From assembly GCA_900313295.1 (NCBI GenBank), contig OMQS01000162.1, positions 1 to 26,989 on the forward strand: a DNA stretch of 26,989 nt. Direction: 5' to 3'. Shown here one piece after another: positions 6,687-13,878 of the stretch. Position 1 is the first letter of the stretch. The number at the start of each line of letters is the position of its first letter. The notes beneath the pieces were generated by a model that did not search any database, was not told the DNA's origin, and was given only the letters and a program-made list of their open reading frames with translations. A program made the translations under genes and the position numbers. This DNA is from an uncultured Eubacteriales bacterium. GTDB lineage: Bacteria; Bacillota; Clostridia; Oscillospirales; Oscillospiraceae.

Positions 6687-7520
6687 TTATTCTGCCTTCA
6701 GCACGGCCTCGTAGAGGTCGTTTTTGTTCAGCTCCGTCTGGGCGGACACCGTGCGGACGGCCTCCTTCATTTTCATGCCCGCTTCCCGCAGGCGCTGCAC
6801 CCGCCGCACGCCCTCCTCCAGCGAGACCGCCGGCTCCTCCGCCGGCTGCGCGCCGGCCACCACCAGCACATATTCGCCCCGCGGCTCCTTTTCCCTGTAT
6901 AACTCCGCCGCCTGCAAAAGGGTGGTGCGCAGGGTCTCCTCGTGGAGCTTCGTCAGCTCGCGGCACAGCGCCGCCGGCCGGTCGCCCAAAATCTCCGCCA
7001 TGTCCGCGAGGGTAGCGCGCAGCTTGTGGGGCGCCTCGTGAAAAACCATAGTGCGCTCCTCGCATTTCAGCTTCAGCAGCGCCGTGCGGCGCTCTTTTTT
7101 GTTGGCGGAGAGAAAGCCCTCAAAGGTGAACCGCCCCGTGGGCAGCCCCGACACCGCCAGGGCGCATATGGCGGCGCAGCAGCCGGGGATGGCCTCCACG
7201 GTGACTCCGTTTTCCCCGCACAGCCGCACTAAGTCCTCGCCGGGGTCGCTGATGGCCGGCGTGCCGGCATCCGTCACCAGGGCGCAGCTCTCCCCTGCCA
7301 GCAGGCGCGCCAGAATGGCCTGTCCCGCCGCCGCACGGTTGTGCTCATGATAGCTCACCAAGGGTTTTTTGATGCCGAAATGGTTCAGCAGCTTCACAGA
7401 CACCCGTGTGTCCTCAGCCGCGATGAAGTCCGCCGTCTGCAGCGTTTCCACGCCTCGGGGCGAAAAATCTCCCAGATTACCGATAGGCGTTGCCACCAGA
7501 TAGAGCGTTCCGGCCATCAT
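6687..7520 (-). CDS. rsmI: 16S rRNA (cytidine1402-2'-O)-methyltransferase
   Basis: RsmI methylates the ribose of C1402 in the decoding centre, with SAM as donor. The 277-aa product shows GTLYLVATPIGNLGD at the N-terminus, AAEDTRVSVKLLNHF, SYHEHN, LVTDAGTPAISDPG (the tetrapyrrole-methylase SAM loop), IPG, GRFTFEGFLS and RELTKLHEE, all RsmI/YraL signatures, plus the usual C-terminal helical tail. The ATG at 7520 is preferred: AAGGAG is 8 nt upstream and would be too close to the earlier ATG and GTG. It begins inside the end of the trmN6-like gene, so the two are cotranscribed. Confidence 0.94.
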   Translation of the reverse strand: MMAGTLYLVATPIGNLGDFSPRGVETLQTADFIAAEDTRVSVKLLNHFGIKKPLVSYHEHNRAAAGQAILARLLAGESCALVTDAGTPAISDPGEDLVRLCGENGVTVEAIPGCCAAICALAVSGLPTGRFTFEGFLSANKKERRTALLKLKCEERTMVFHEAPHKLRATLADMAEILGDRPAALCRELTKLHEETLRTTLLQAAELYREKEPRGEYVLVVAGAQPAEEPAVSLEEGVRRVQRLREAGMKMKEAVRTVSAQTELNKNDLYEAVLKAE

Positions 7521-7525
7521 TTTCA

Positions 7526-8251
7526 TCACTCCTTATCCCGAAAATAGATCTGCGCCAGCTCCGGCGTTTCACCGCCGTTTTCGTCCCGCAGCAGCAGCGG
7601 CGGCAGCACGGAAAGCCCCGCCTTGCCGCCCTTTCTGGCGTCCAAAAGCAGCAGCTTGGGGGCGCTGCCTGCCGTGTTTTGTATCATGCGCAGGCGCTTC
7701 GGCTCCAGACCGCGCTCCCGCAGACAGGCAAACAGCTCCGCCATGCGCTCCGTGCGGAACACCACGCAGAAGCTGCCGTCGTAACGCAGCAGCCGTCCGG
7801 CAGCGTCGCAGAGCTGCGGCAGCGTGCACGTCACGTCCGACCGCGCCACGCTGCGGCTCTTTTCCCGCGCCACGGCACCCCGCCCCGCGTCGAAATACGG
7901 CGGATTGCTCACCACCAGATCAAAGCACCCCGCCGCCGGCATCTGCGCCGGCTCCCGCAGATCCGCCTGCAAATTGACGACCCGCTCCTCCAGCCCGTTC
8001 AGCTCCGTATTCCGGCGGGAAAGCTCCACCGCCGCCGCCTGCAGCTCCACGTTGGTCACACGCAAAGACGGCTCTCTGGCCAGCAGCAAAAGCCCCAGCA
8101 GACCCGTCCCCGCCCCCAGATCGCACACCCGCAGCCCTTTGCGCAGCAGCGGGAAGCTCCCCAGCAGGAACGAATCCGTGCTCGGCTGAAACAGCCCGTC
8201 GTCAAACAAAAACCGGAAGCCGTCCGGCCAAAGCTGATCCTGTTTTACCAC
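7526..8251 (-). CDS. tRNA1(Val) (adenine-N6)-methyltransferase family (TrmN6/YfiC-like)
   Basis: The 241-aa protein is a class I SAM-dependent methyltransferase with motif I DLGAGTG (44-50) and NPPY (116-119), the signature for methylating exocyclic amino groups. The opening QDQLWPDGFRFLFDDGLFQPSTDSFLLG is typical of the TrmN6/YabB/YfiC group, which makes m6A37 in tRNA-Val. In Firmicutes the gene regularly sits before rsmI, as here. The start is GTG (8251) behind GGAGGGAG. It is the first gene of a two-gene operon with a promoter at 8282-8310. The exact substrate is inferred; other N6-methyltransferase specificities are possible. Confidence 0.85.
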   Translation of the reverse strand: MVKQDQLWPDGFRFLFDDGLFQPSTDSFLLGSFPLLRKGLRVCDLGAGTGLLGLLLLAREPSLRVTNVELQAAAVELSRRNTELNGLEERVVNLQADLREPAQMPAAGCFDLVVSNPPYFDAGRGAVAREKSRSVARSDVTCTLPQLCDAAGRLLRYDGSFCVVFRTERMAELFACLRERGLEPKRLRMIQNTAGSAPKLLLLDARKGGKAGLSVLPPLLLRDENGGETPELAQIYFRDKE

Positions 8252-8281
8252 GGCAGCTCCCTCCTGCCAACATTTTTTCCT

Positions 8282-8310
8282 ATTATAATATAAAAACCCC
8301 CGCAGGGCAA
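8282..8310 (-). promoter_or_regulatory. Promoter of the trmN6-rsmI operon
   Basis: Leftward TTGCCC (8310-8305), 17 nt, perfect TATAAT (8287-8282). The GTG start follows about 30 nt later. Confidence 0.65.
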
Positions 8311-8321
8311 TGGGTATCCAC

Positions 8322-8420
8322 CCGTAAAAAAGCCTCGCAGAGTTTGCACCTCACGCTAAAATTATGCGCGCAGCAGCCTGCAGCTCTTTTGCCGAAAAAA
8401 CTTCGTTTTTTCGGCAAAAA
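8322..8420. repeat. Interspersed repeat, copy A
   Basis: It contains CCTCGCAGAGTTTGC (8333-8347), TATGCGCGCAGCAG (8363-8376) followed by CCTGCAG, and a 14-bp perfect hairpin TTTGCCGAAAAAAC (8388-8401) / GTTTTTTCGGCAAA (8405-8418) with a 3-nt loop. The same blocks occur in the same order on the opposite strand at 12984-13170. The repeat lies between the ferredoxin terminator and the trmN6 promoter and encodes nothing credible. Confidence 0.7.
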
Positions 8421-8421
8421 A

Positions 8422-8448
8422 ACGCCGCAGGGCAATGCCCTGCGGTGT
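8422..8448 (-). terminator. Ferredoxin terminator
   Basis: CCGCAGGGC (8425-8433) pairs with GCCCTGCGG (8437-8445) around AAT, extended by further pairs. Leftward the stem runs into GTTTTTTTG. It sits about 22 nt after the ferredoxin stop. CCGCAGGGCAATG also recurs at 8300-8312. Confidence 0.9.
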
Positions 8449-8469
8449 CTGTTTGCTACTATGTAAGAA

Positions 8470-8643
8470 TTATTCAGCGGGGCTGATAGCGCCGTTGGGG
8501 CAAGTATCGCTGCAGGAACCGCAGTCCAGGCAAGCGTTTGCATCGATCACATAGGTAGCATCGCCCTGGGAAATAGCACCCACGGGGCAAGCATCTGCGC
8601 AAGCGCCGCAGCTGACGCAAGCAGAACCGATCTGATAAGCCAT
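8470..8643 (-). CDS. 2[4Fe-4S] ferredoxin
   Basis: This 57-aa protein is shorter than most gene-finding limits. It has two classical CxxCxxCxxxCP clusters: C9, C12, C15, C19 and C38, C41, C44, C48, each followed by Pro. That is the bacterial low-potential ferredoxin fold, a soluble one-electron carrier for enzymes such as pyruvate:ferredoxin oxidoreductase and hydrogenase in anaerobes. Length and spacing match clostridial ferredoxins exactly. The ATG at 8643 follows GGAGGTG with 5-nt spacing. Codon use is strongly biased (GCT, GGT, TGC), as in highly expressed genes. It has its own promoter and terminator, so it is monocistronic. Confidence 0.95.
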   Translation of the reverse strand: MAYQIGSACVSCGACADACPVGAISQGDATYVIDANACLDCGSCSDTCPNGAISPAE

Positions 8644-8673
8644 AAGAGCACCTCCATTAAGATTTGTACCCTC

Positions 8674-8701
8674 ATTGTATCATAAGAATTCAAAAAAGCA
8701 A
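8674..8701 (-). promoter_or_regulatory. Ferredoxin promoter
   Basis: Leftward TTGCTT (8701-8696), 16 nt, TACAAT (8679-8674) with a TGA extended -10 context. The ATG is about 30 nt downstream. Confidence 0.7.
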
Positions 8702-8779
8702 GCATAAACTATCCGGAAATCTTTGCTTTTGTCAAAAGAAAACAAAAATATTCTCATGTTCACAAATTGTTTTCAAAAA

Positions 8780-8796
8780 GGTCAAAGAAAGTCAAG
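8780..8796 (+). promoter_or_regulatory. CtsR operator 1
   Basis: GGTCAAA-GAA-AGTCAAG is a tandem heptad with 3-nt spacer, matching the CtsR box (R)GTCAAANAN(R)GTCAAA with one mismatch. It lies just upstream of the -35. Confidence 0.88.
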
Positions 8797-8805
8797 CATT
8801 TCCTC

Positions 8806-8833
8806 TTGACAATTGGCCGCAAAAGGCTATACT
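8806..8833 (+). promoter_or_regulatory. Promoter of ctsR-mcsA-clpC
   Basis: Perfect TTGACA (8806-8811), 16-nt spacer, TATACT (8828-8833). It is bracketed by two CtsR boxes, so binding of CtsR would block RNA polymerase. Confidence 0.88.
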
Positions 8834-8835
8834 AA

Positions 8836-8852
8836 AGTCAAAGAAAGTCAAA
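8836..8852 (+). promoter_or_regulatory. CtsR operator 2
   Basis: AGTCAAA-GAA-AGTCAAA is a perfect tandem CtsR heptad placed immediately after the -10, over the likely transcription start. Confidence 0.92.
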
Positions 8853-8875
8853 GTCAGAAACGGAGGAAAATGGAT

Positions 8876-9325
8876 ATGGGTATTTCAGATGTTATCGCCG
8901 GATTTATTCAGGAGGCGCTGGACGAGGCCAACGGCGTGCTGGAGCTGCAGCGCAGCGACCTTGCGCAGCGGTTCGGGTGCGTGCCCAGCCAGATCAACTA
9001 TGTCATGTCCACCCGCTTCTCTCCGGAGCACGGCTACATTGTGGAGAGCCGGCGGGGCGGCGGCGGGTACATCCGCATCACCCGTGTGCGGATGGATCGC
9101 CAGGAGCTGCTGATGCACATCATCGGCTCCATCGGCGACGAGCTGGACAGCCACAGCGCCCGCGCGCTGCTGACCAATCTGGTGCAGTCCGAAGCGCTGG
9201 AGCGCACCGCCGCCCAGACCGCCCTGTGGGCCACGTCTGACACCGCCCTGCGCTCCGTGCCCAAGGAGCACCGCGACGCCCTGCGGGCGGATATTTTGAA
9301 ACAAATTCTCATCCATCTGGTTTGA
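8876..9325 (+). CDS. ctsR: CtsR, class III heat-shock repressor
   Basis: CtsR dimers bind tandem heptads and repress clp genes at low temperature; heat inactivates them. The 149-aa product matches the family: MGISDVIAGFIQEAL, a winged HTH including CVPSQINYVMSTRFSPEHGY (about 41-60), and the glycine-rich wing RRGGGGYIRI, whose Gly residues act as the intrinsic thermosensor. The C-terminal dimerisation helices are present. The ATG at 8876 is 9 nt after GGAGG; an ATG two codons earlier at 8870 is too close. Two CtsR boxes surround its promoter, so autorepression is clear. It is the first gene of the operon, with mcsA 23 nt downstream. Confidence 0.95.
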   Translation: MGISDVIAGFIQEALDEANGVLELQRSDLAQRFGCVPSQINYVMSTRFSPEHGYIVESRRGGGGYIRITRVRMDRQELLMHIIGSIGDELDSHSARALLTNLVQSEALERTAAQTALWATSDTALRSVPKEHRDALRADILKQILIHLV

Positions 9326-9348
9326 ACGGAAGTAAGGAGGAACATATT

Positions 9349-9783
9349 ATGAAGTGTGAACATTGCGGAAGAAATGAGGCCACATTTTTCTATAAGAGCA
9401 GCGTAAACGGCCATGTGACGCAGGTACACCTGTGTCAGGACTGCGCCCAGCAAATGGGCTATGCCGACTCCCTGCGGCGCAGCATGCGTCCCATGAGCCT
9501 GTTCGGCGACGACTTTTTCAGTCGGCCGTTTTCCCTGCTGGAGCCGTTTATGGACGGTTTCGGCAGCCGCATGCTGACGGAGTTTCCGGAGCCGGATCAG
9601 CCCCAGCAGGCGCAGCCCGCAGAAAGAGCCGGCCTTGTGGACAAGGCGCAGCAGGAAGAGCTGCGCAGCCAGCGCCGGCGCAACGCCCTGCAGGAGCAGT
9701 TGAAAGCTGCCGTGGAAAGCGAAAATTACGAGGAAGCCGCCCGTCTGCGGGACGAGCTTCGCACCCTGCCCCCGCAGCAGTGA
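9349..9783 (+). CDS. mcsA: McsA-like zinc-finger/UVR protein
   Basis: The 144-aa product has an N-terminal pair of CxxC motifs (C3/C6 and C29/C32), a probable zinc site, a flexible middle containing SLFGDDFFSRPFSLLEPF, and a C-terminal UVR domain (about 108-142, with ENYEEAARLRDELRTL). In Bacillus McsA activates the McsB arginine kinase and helps control CtsR and ClpC. Only one CxxC pair is visible, and the protein is shorter than Bacillus McsA. No mcsB follows; clpC starts 62 nt later. Here it may act directly as a ClpC or CtsR adaptor. The ATG at 9349 follows AAGGAGG with 8-nt spacing. Confidence 0.88.
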   Translation: MKCEHCGRNEATFFYKSSVNGHVTQVHLCQDCAQQMGYADSLRRSMRPMSLFGDDFFSRPFSLLEPFMDGFGSRMLTEFPEPDQPQQAQPAERAGLVDKAQQEELRSQRRRNALQEQLKAAVESENYEEAARLRDELRTLPPQQ

Positions 9784-9845
9784 GGGCGGCGGACACACCG
9801 GACATACCGGATACACAATGACAAAACCGAGAGGAAGTGTTTTAT

Positions 9846-12344
9846 ATGACTCATGAAAACCAATTTACTCCCCGTGCTGAGGAGGCTCTGCGTCTGGCGC
9901 AGGAGGCCGCCGAAGAAATGGGTCACGGCTATGTGGGCACCGAGCATATCCTGCTGGGACTGATGCGGGAGGAGGACGGCATTGCCCATCGGGTCATGCG
10001 GGAATACGGCATGACCGAGGACATGATCTGCACCGTGCTGGAGCGCAGCGTGGGCAAGGGTCTGTCCGGCGCAGCCCCCTCTCAGGGTCTGACCCCCCGC
10101 GCCAAGAGCGCCGTGGAGCTGGCTGTGTCCGAAGCCATGCGCATGGGCGCGGCCTGCATCGGCACGGAGCATCTGCTCATGGGGCTGCTGCGGGAGGGCA
10201 GCAACATGGCCATCCGCGTGCTGGAGACCGTGGGCATCGACCCCAAGAAGATGTACAGCTCCGTTGTGCAGAAGATCAACGAAGGACCCCGCGCTGCCGC
10301 AGGCGGCAGCATGCCCCTGTCCCATCGGGAGGACGGCAAAAAGGGCAAGACTCTGGCGGAGTTCACCCGCGATCTGACGGAGGCCGCCCGCCAGGGCAAG
10401 CTGGATCCCGTCATCGGGCGGGAAAAGGAGATCCAGCGGGTCATCCAGATCCTGTCCCGCCGCACCAAGAATAACCCCGTGCTCATCGGCGAGCCCGGCG
10501 TCGGCAAGACCGCCATCGCCGAGGGGCTGGCGCAGCGCATCGCTGCCGCCGACGTGCCGGAGGAGCTGCTGGATAAGCGCGTTCTTTCGCTGGATCTGTC
10601 GGGCATGGTGGCCGGCACCAAGTACCGGGGCGAATTTGAAGAGCGCATCAAAAAGACCATCGACGAGGTGAAAAAGGCCGGCAACGTGATCCTGTTCATC
10701 GACGAGCTGCACACCATCGTGGGCGCCGGCTCCGCCGAGGGCGCCGTGGACGCCGCCAATATCCTCAAGCCCGCCCTGTCCAGAGGCGAGATCCGCGTGG
10801 TGGGCGCCACCACCCTCAACGAGTACCGCAAGTACATCGAGAAGGATGCCGCTCTGGAGCGCCGCTTCCAGCCGGTGACCGTGGCTGAGCCTACCCCCGA
10901 AACCGCCATCGAGATCCTCAAGGGTCTGCGGGACAAATACGAGGCGCACCACAAGCTGACCATCACCGACGAGGCCGTGGAGGCCGCCGTGCGCCTGTCC
11001 GTGCGGTATATCAACGACCGTTTCCTGCCCGATAAGGCCATCGACCTCATGGACGAGGCCGCCAGCCGCGTGCGCATGGACGCCGAATCCGCTTCGCCGG
11101 AGCTGAAGAGTCTGGAGGAGAAGATCGCCGCCCTGCGCAAGGAAAAAGTGGAAGTCCTCGCGGCGCAGGACTATGAAAAGGCCGCTCAGCTGCGGGACAT
11201 CGAGCAGAACTATCTGGAGCAGGCGGAGATCGAGCGGGAAAACTGGCGCAAGAATCTCGCCGTGAACCGCGGCATCGTGGGTGAGGAGGACATCGCCAAG
11301 GTGGTGGCCGGCTGGACGGGTATCCCCGTCACCCGCCTCACCGAGGACGAGAGCCAGCGTATGCTGAAGCTGGAGGAAGTGCTGCACCAGCGCGTGGTGG
11401 GGCAGGACGAGGCCGTCACCGCCGTGGCCAAGGCCATCCGCCGCAGCCGCGTGGGTCTGAAGGATCCCAAGCGTCCCATCGGCTCGTTCCTGTTCCTGGG
11501 TCCCACGGGCGTGGGCAAAACGGAGCTGTGCAAGGCGCTGGCCGAGGTCATGTTCGGCAGCGAGAACGACATGATCCGCATCGACATGTCCGAGTATATG
11601 GAAAAGCACACCGTGTCCCGTCTGGTAGGCTCGCCTCCCGGCTATGTGGGACACGAGGAGGGCGGCCAGCTCACAGAAAAGGTGCGCCGCAAGCCCTATT
11701 CCGTGGTGCTGTTCGATGAGATCGAGAAGGCACATGAGGATGTCTGGAACATCCTGCTGCAAATTCTGGAGGACGGCATCGTCACCGACTCCCAGGGTCG
11801 CCGCGTGGACTTCAAGAACACCATCATCGTCATGACCAGCAACGTGGGCGCTCGGAACATCACCGCCGCCGACAAGCCTCTGGGCTTTGACGGGCGGGAG
11901 ACCGACGCCGACGAAAAGGCGCGGTTTGGCCGCATCAGGCAGGCCGTCATGGACGAGCTGCGCCGCACCTTCAAGCCGGAGTTCCTGAACCGTATCGATG
12001 AGACCATCGTGTTTCGCCAGCTCACGGAGGAGGACATCCGCCGCATCGCCCAGCGCATGCTGGAGATCACCGGCAAGCGCATGGCGCAGCAGGGCATCAC
12101 GCTGCTGGCCGACGACGAGGCCGTCACCGCGCTGGCCAAGGACGGCTTCGATCCCCAGTATGGCGCCCGTCCCCTGCGCCGAGCTATCCAGAACGAGGTG
12201 GAGGACGCCGTGGCCGAGCAGATGCTGGAGGGCAAGTTGCAAAGCGGCGACACCGCCCACATCTGCCTGCAAGATGGCAAAGTCGCCATCGAAAAGGCCG
12301 CCGCTCCCGCGCAGGAGCAGCCCGCCGACACAGCGGCTGTGTAA
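9846..12344 (+). CDS. clpC: ClpC AAA+ unfoldase
   Basis: ClpC unfolds proteins and feeds them to ClpP; it also degrades regulators. The 832 residues have the full architecture: two N-terminal Clp_N repeats (about 1-140), D1 with GEPGVGKT (215-222) and VILFIDE (281-287), a middle UVR-type helix pair (about 437-460, [12 protein letters not shown]) that separates ClpC from ClpA/ClpB, D2 with GPTGVGKT (552-559) and [11 protein letters not shown] (about 620-630), and the C-terminal D2-small domain ([10 protein letters not shown]). The start at 9846 has GAGGAAG 8 nt upstream; an in-frame GTG at 9837 overlaps that site. It ends the CtsR-controlled operon and is followed by a strong terminator. Confidence 0.96.
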   Translation: MTHENQFTPRAEEALRLAQEAAEEMGHGYVGTEHILLGLMREEDGIAHRVMREYGMTEDMICTVLERSVGKGLSGAAPSQGLTPRAKSAVELAVSEAMRMGAACIGTEHLLMGLLREGSNMAIRVLETVGIDPKKMYSSVVQKINEGPRAAAGGSMPLSHREDGKKGKTLAEFTRDLTEAARQGKLDPVIGREKEIQRVIQILSRRTKNNPVLIGEPGVGKTAIAEGLAQRIAAADVPEELLDKRVLSLDLSGMVAGTKYRGEFEERIKKTIDEVKKAGNVILFIDELHTIVGAGSAEGAVDAANILKPALSRGEIRVVGATTLNEYRKYIEKDAALERRFQPVTVAEPTPETAIEILKGLRDKYEAHHKLTITDEAVEAAVRLSVRYINDRFLPDKAIDLMDEAASRVRMDAESASPELKSLEEKIAALRKEKVEVLAAQDYEKAAQLRDIEQNYLEQAEIERENWRKNLAVNRGIVGEEDIAKVVAGWTGIPVTRLTEDESQRMLKLEEVLHQRVVGQDEAVTAVAKAIRRSRVGLKDPKRPIGSFLFLGPTGVGKTELCKALAEVMFGSENDMIRIDMSEYMEKHTVSRLVGSPPGYVGHEEGGQLTEKVRRKPYSVVLFDEIEKAHEDVWNILLQILEDGIVTDSQGRRVDFKNTIIVMTSNVGARNITAADKPLGFDGRETDADEKARFGRIRQAVMDELRRTFKPEFLNRIDETIVFRQLTEEDIRRIAQRMLEITGKRMAQQGITLLADDEAVTALAKDGFDPQYGARPLRRAIQNEVEDAVAEQMLEGKLQSGDTAHICLQDGKVAIEKAAAPAQEQPADTAAV

Positions 12345-12365
12345 CGGCCGATTGTCCAAAAATTT

Positions 12366-12397
12366 CGGAGGTTCCCCTAGGGGAACCTCCGTTTTTT
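12366..12397 (+). terminator. clpC terminator
   Basis: CGGAGGTTCCCCT (12366-12378) and AGGGGAACCTCCG (12379-12391) form a perfect 26-nt palindrome followed by TTTTTT. It is 22 nt after the clpC stop. Confidence 0.95.
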
Positions 12398-12515
12398 GTT
12401 ACAGGGGACGATGCCCGCATCGTTCCGCCCGATAATCGCCGCACTTCCTGCAACGCTTCCGTAGGGGTCGGCGTCCCTGACGCCCCGCCCGGCTACGCAC
12501 CGCGCCTATATCTCT

Positions 12516-12560
12516 TGTCATTGCGAACCAGTGACCGACGTCACTGGTGTGGCAATCCGT
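12516..12560. repeat. REP-like element R1
   Basis: The ends are TGTCATTGCGAACC and GGTGTGGCAATCCGT, whose ATTGC/GCAAT cores are inverted. The inside is a perfect stem CCAGTGAC with GTCACTGG around CGAC. A second copy with identical ends and a different but paired stem is at 12695. Confidence 0.85.
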
Positions 12561-12694
12561 ATTCCTCCTGCGCCGCCCTCCATTCGAGCCGTAGGGCGGG
12601 GTGCTCTCACCCCGCCGCCGATACGCATGGCACCTCTTGCTCTGCGTAGGGGCGGGGTTCTATCCCGCCCGCCTGCACCGTGCCCCGCAAAACA

Positions 12695-12735
12695 TGTCAT
12701 TGCGAACCGGCGCGCACGCCGGTGTGGCAATCCGT
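12695..12735. repeat. REP-like element R2
   Basis: It has the same ends as R1 (TGTCATTGCGAACC and GGTGTGGCAATCCGT). The inner stem is CCGGCG with CGCCGG around CGCA, different in sequence from R1 yet still fully paired. Confidence 0.85.
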
Positions 12736-12794
12736 TCCCCGTGCACCGCACCCCCATGTCTCGCGTAGGGGCGAATGCCTCTGCCCGCTCGCCG

Positions 12795-12930
12795 CCACGC
12801 TGGGGGCAACGGTCATATCAAAAAAATACTGCCCCGCCACCATCAGGATCACCGCCGAGCCGAAGCCCGTCAGCGGCTGGATGATGCCGCCGGCCAGCGC
12901 CGCCAGCACCATTATTGCATAGGTCGTCAT
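12795..12930 (-). pseudogene. N-terminal scrap of a TauE/SafE-like membrane permease
   Basis: From an ATG at 12930 (with GAGGGAG 7 nt upstream) the frame reads MTTYAIMVLAALAGGIIQPL, then TGFGSAVILMVAGQYFFDM and TVAPS. A hydrophobic first helix and the Q-x-LTGFGSA motif are typical of the start of TauE/SafE (sulfite exporter-like, UPF0721) proteins, normally about 250 aa. After about 45 residues the frame runs into a GTAGGGG repeat unit and further REP-like DNA, and no later permease segments are visible. It therefore looks like a gene whose 3' part was lost at a repeat. Family assignment from so short a piece is tentative. Confidence 0.5.
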
Positions 12931-12944
12931 GCTCTCGCTCCCTC

Positions 12945-12977
12945 GAAAAAACGCCCACACCCCGATGGGTATGGGCG
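12945..12977 (-). terminator. Terminator of the liv operon
   Basis: Leftward, GCGCCCATACCC pairs with GGGGTGTGGGCG around ATC and is followed by TTTTTTCG. It lies about 200 nt after the livF stop, beyond repeat copy B, and just before the permease scrap. Confidence 0.8.
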
Positions 12978-12983
12978 CTTTAT

Positions 12984-13170
12984 TAACTGGCGAAAAATCT
13001 TTTGGATTTTTCTGCCCAAAAGCTTGCAGTCTGCTGCGCGCATACTTTTTGCGCCATGCGCAAAAAGTCCACACTTGCAGCCTGAAAAGTATTTTCCCCC
13101 ACGCACATGTCGCGGTGAAAAATGATCTCAATTTTTTGCCGCCTGTGGGCGGCAAACTCTGCGAGGCCCT
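12984..13170. repeat. Interspersed repeat, long copy B (three hairpins)
   Basis: On the minus strand it reads GCCTCGCAGAGTTTGCCGCC, then a hairpin (TTTGCCGCC 13135-13143 with GGCGGCAAA 13148-13156), an AT-rich middle, an 11-bp perfect hairpin (ACTTTTTGCGC 13044-13054 with GCGCAAAAAGT 13058-13068), TATGCGCGCAGCAG (13044-13031), and GAAAAATC/GATTTTTC (12992-12999, 13005-13012). Blocks are shared in order with copy A at 8322-8420, and the two outer parts with copy C at 3219-3270. Confidence 0.75.
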
Positions 13171-13178
13171 TTTTCGTG

Positions 13179-13878
13179 TTACTTTTTGCTCTTGCCCAGA
13201 TAAGCCTCTTTGATAGACTCGTCTGCCAGCAGCTCGGCACCAGTGCCGAACTTGGTGATGGTACCGGTCTCCAGCACATAGGCCAGATCCGCCACTTTCA
13301 GCGCCATGTTGGCGTTCTGCTCAATGAGCAGCACGGTGACGCCCTCCTTGTTGATGGTGCGGATGATGTCGAAAATGCCCTGCACCACCAGCGGCGCCAG
13401 ACCCAGCGACGGCTCATCCATCATCAAAACCTTCGGCCGGCTCATCAGCGCGCGCCCCACGGCCAGCATCTGCTGCTCGCCGCCGGACAGCGTGCCCGCC
13501 AGCTGCCAGCTCCGCTCCTCCAGACGGGGGAACAGGGAGTAGACCCACTGGAGGTCCTTCTCGATGCCGGCCTTATCCTTGCGGAGGTAAGCGCCCACCT
13601 TCAGATTCTCCAGAACGGAGAGGTTAGCGAACACCCGCCGCCCCTCGGGGGACTGGGCGATGCCCGCCTCCAGGATCTTGTTGATGGGCTTACCCAGCAG
13701 CTCCTGGCCGTCGTAGGTAATGGAGCCGCTGTCGGCCTTCACCAGACCGGAGATGGTGCGCAGAGTGGTGGATTTGCCTGCGCCGTTGGCGCCGATCAGA
13801 GTGACGATCTTGCCGTCCGGCACCTCCAGGCTGATGCCCCGCAGGGCCTTGATGCCGCCATAGGATACATGCAAATTC

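Larger units (their letters stand above)
12401..12793. repeat. Five short GTAGGGG-type hairpin repeat units
   Basis: Units at 12401-12431 (degenerate start), 12460-12492, 12590-12619, 12645-12673 and 12764-12793. Each opens with (CGTA)GGGG, has a variable stem and ends near CCGCCC/GCTCGCC. Examples of self-pairing are GGGCGGGGTG with CACCCCGCC (loop CTCT) and GGGGCGGGG with TCCCGCCC. Four begin with the same CGTAGGG. They lie between clpC and a gene remnant with no credible coding. This resembles dispersed palindromic units; spacing is irregular, so it is not a CRISPR array. Confidence 0.75.
12345..13178. other. 834-nt intergenic region, repeat-dense, no intact gene
   Basis: Between clpC and livF (convergent) I find, left to right, the clpC terminator, five GTAGGGG units interleaved with two REP-like elements, a truncated permease start, the liv operon terminator and copy B of the large interspersed repeat. 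The open frames here (for example 12531-12884 rightward) are low-complexity Arg/Pro text through repeats and are not genes. Confidence 0.8.

Noticed and set aside
8283..8543. Leftward 86-codon frame overlapping the ferredoxin
   Set aside because: It overlaps the well-supported ferredoxin in another frame and runs through its terminator and a repeat.
9790..9816. Micro-repeat GGACACACC GGACATACC GGATACACA between mcsA and clpC
   Set aside because: Three imperfect 9-mers only, too short to assign a role; likely a chance or slippage product.
9726..12359. Leftward 877-codon open frame opposite clpC
   Set aside because: It is antisense to a complete, motif-verified clpC. GC-rich codons leave the opposite frame open, and the translation is His/Leu/Gly-rich with no family motif.
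12401..12793. Possible CRISPR array
   Set aside because: Repeat spacing is irregular, units differ in their arms, each unit is self-complementary and no cas genes are near. It fits dispersed palindromic repeats.
12531..12884. Rightward 117-codon frame in the repeat region
   Set aside because: It reads through REP-like and GTAGGGG units as Pro/Arg-rich text and has no convincing start site.
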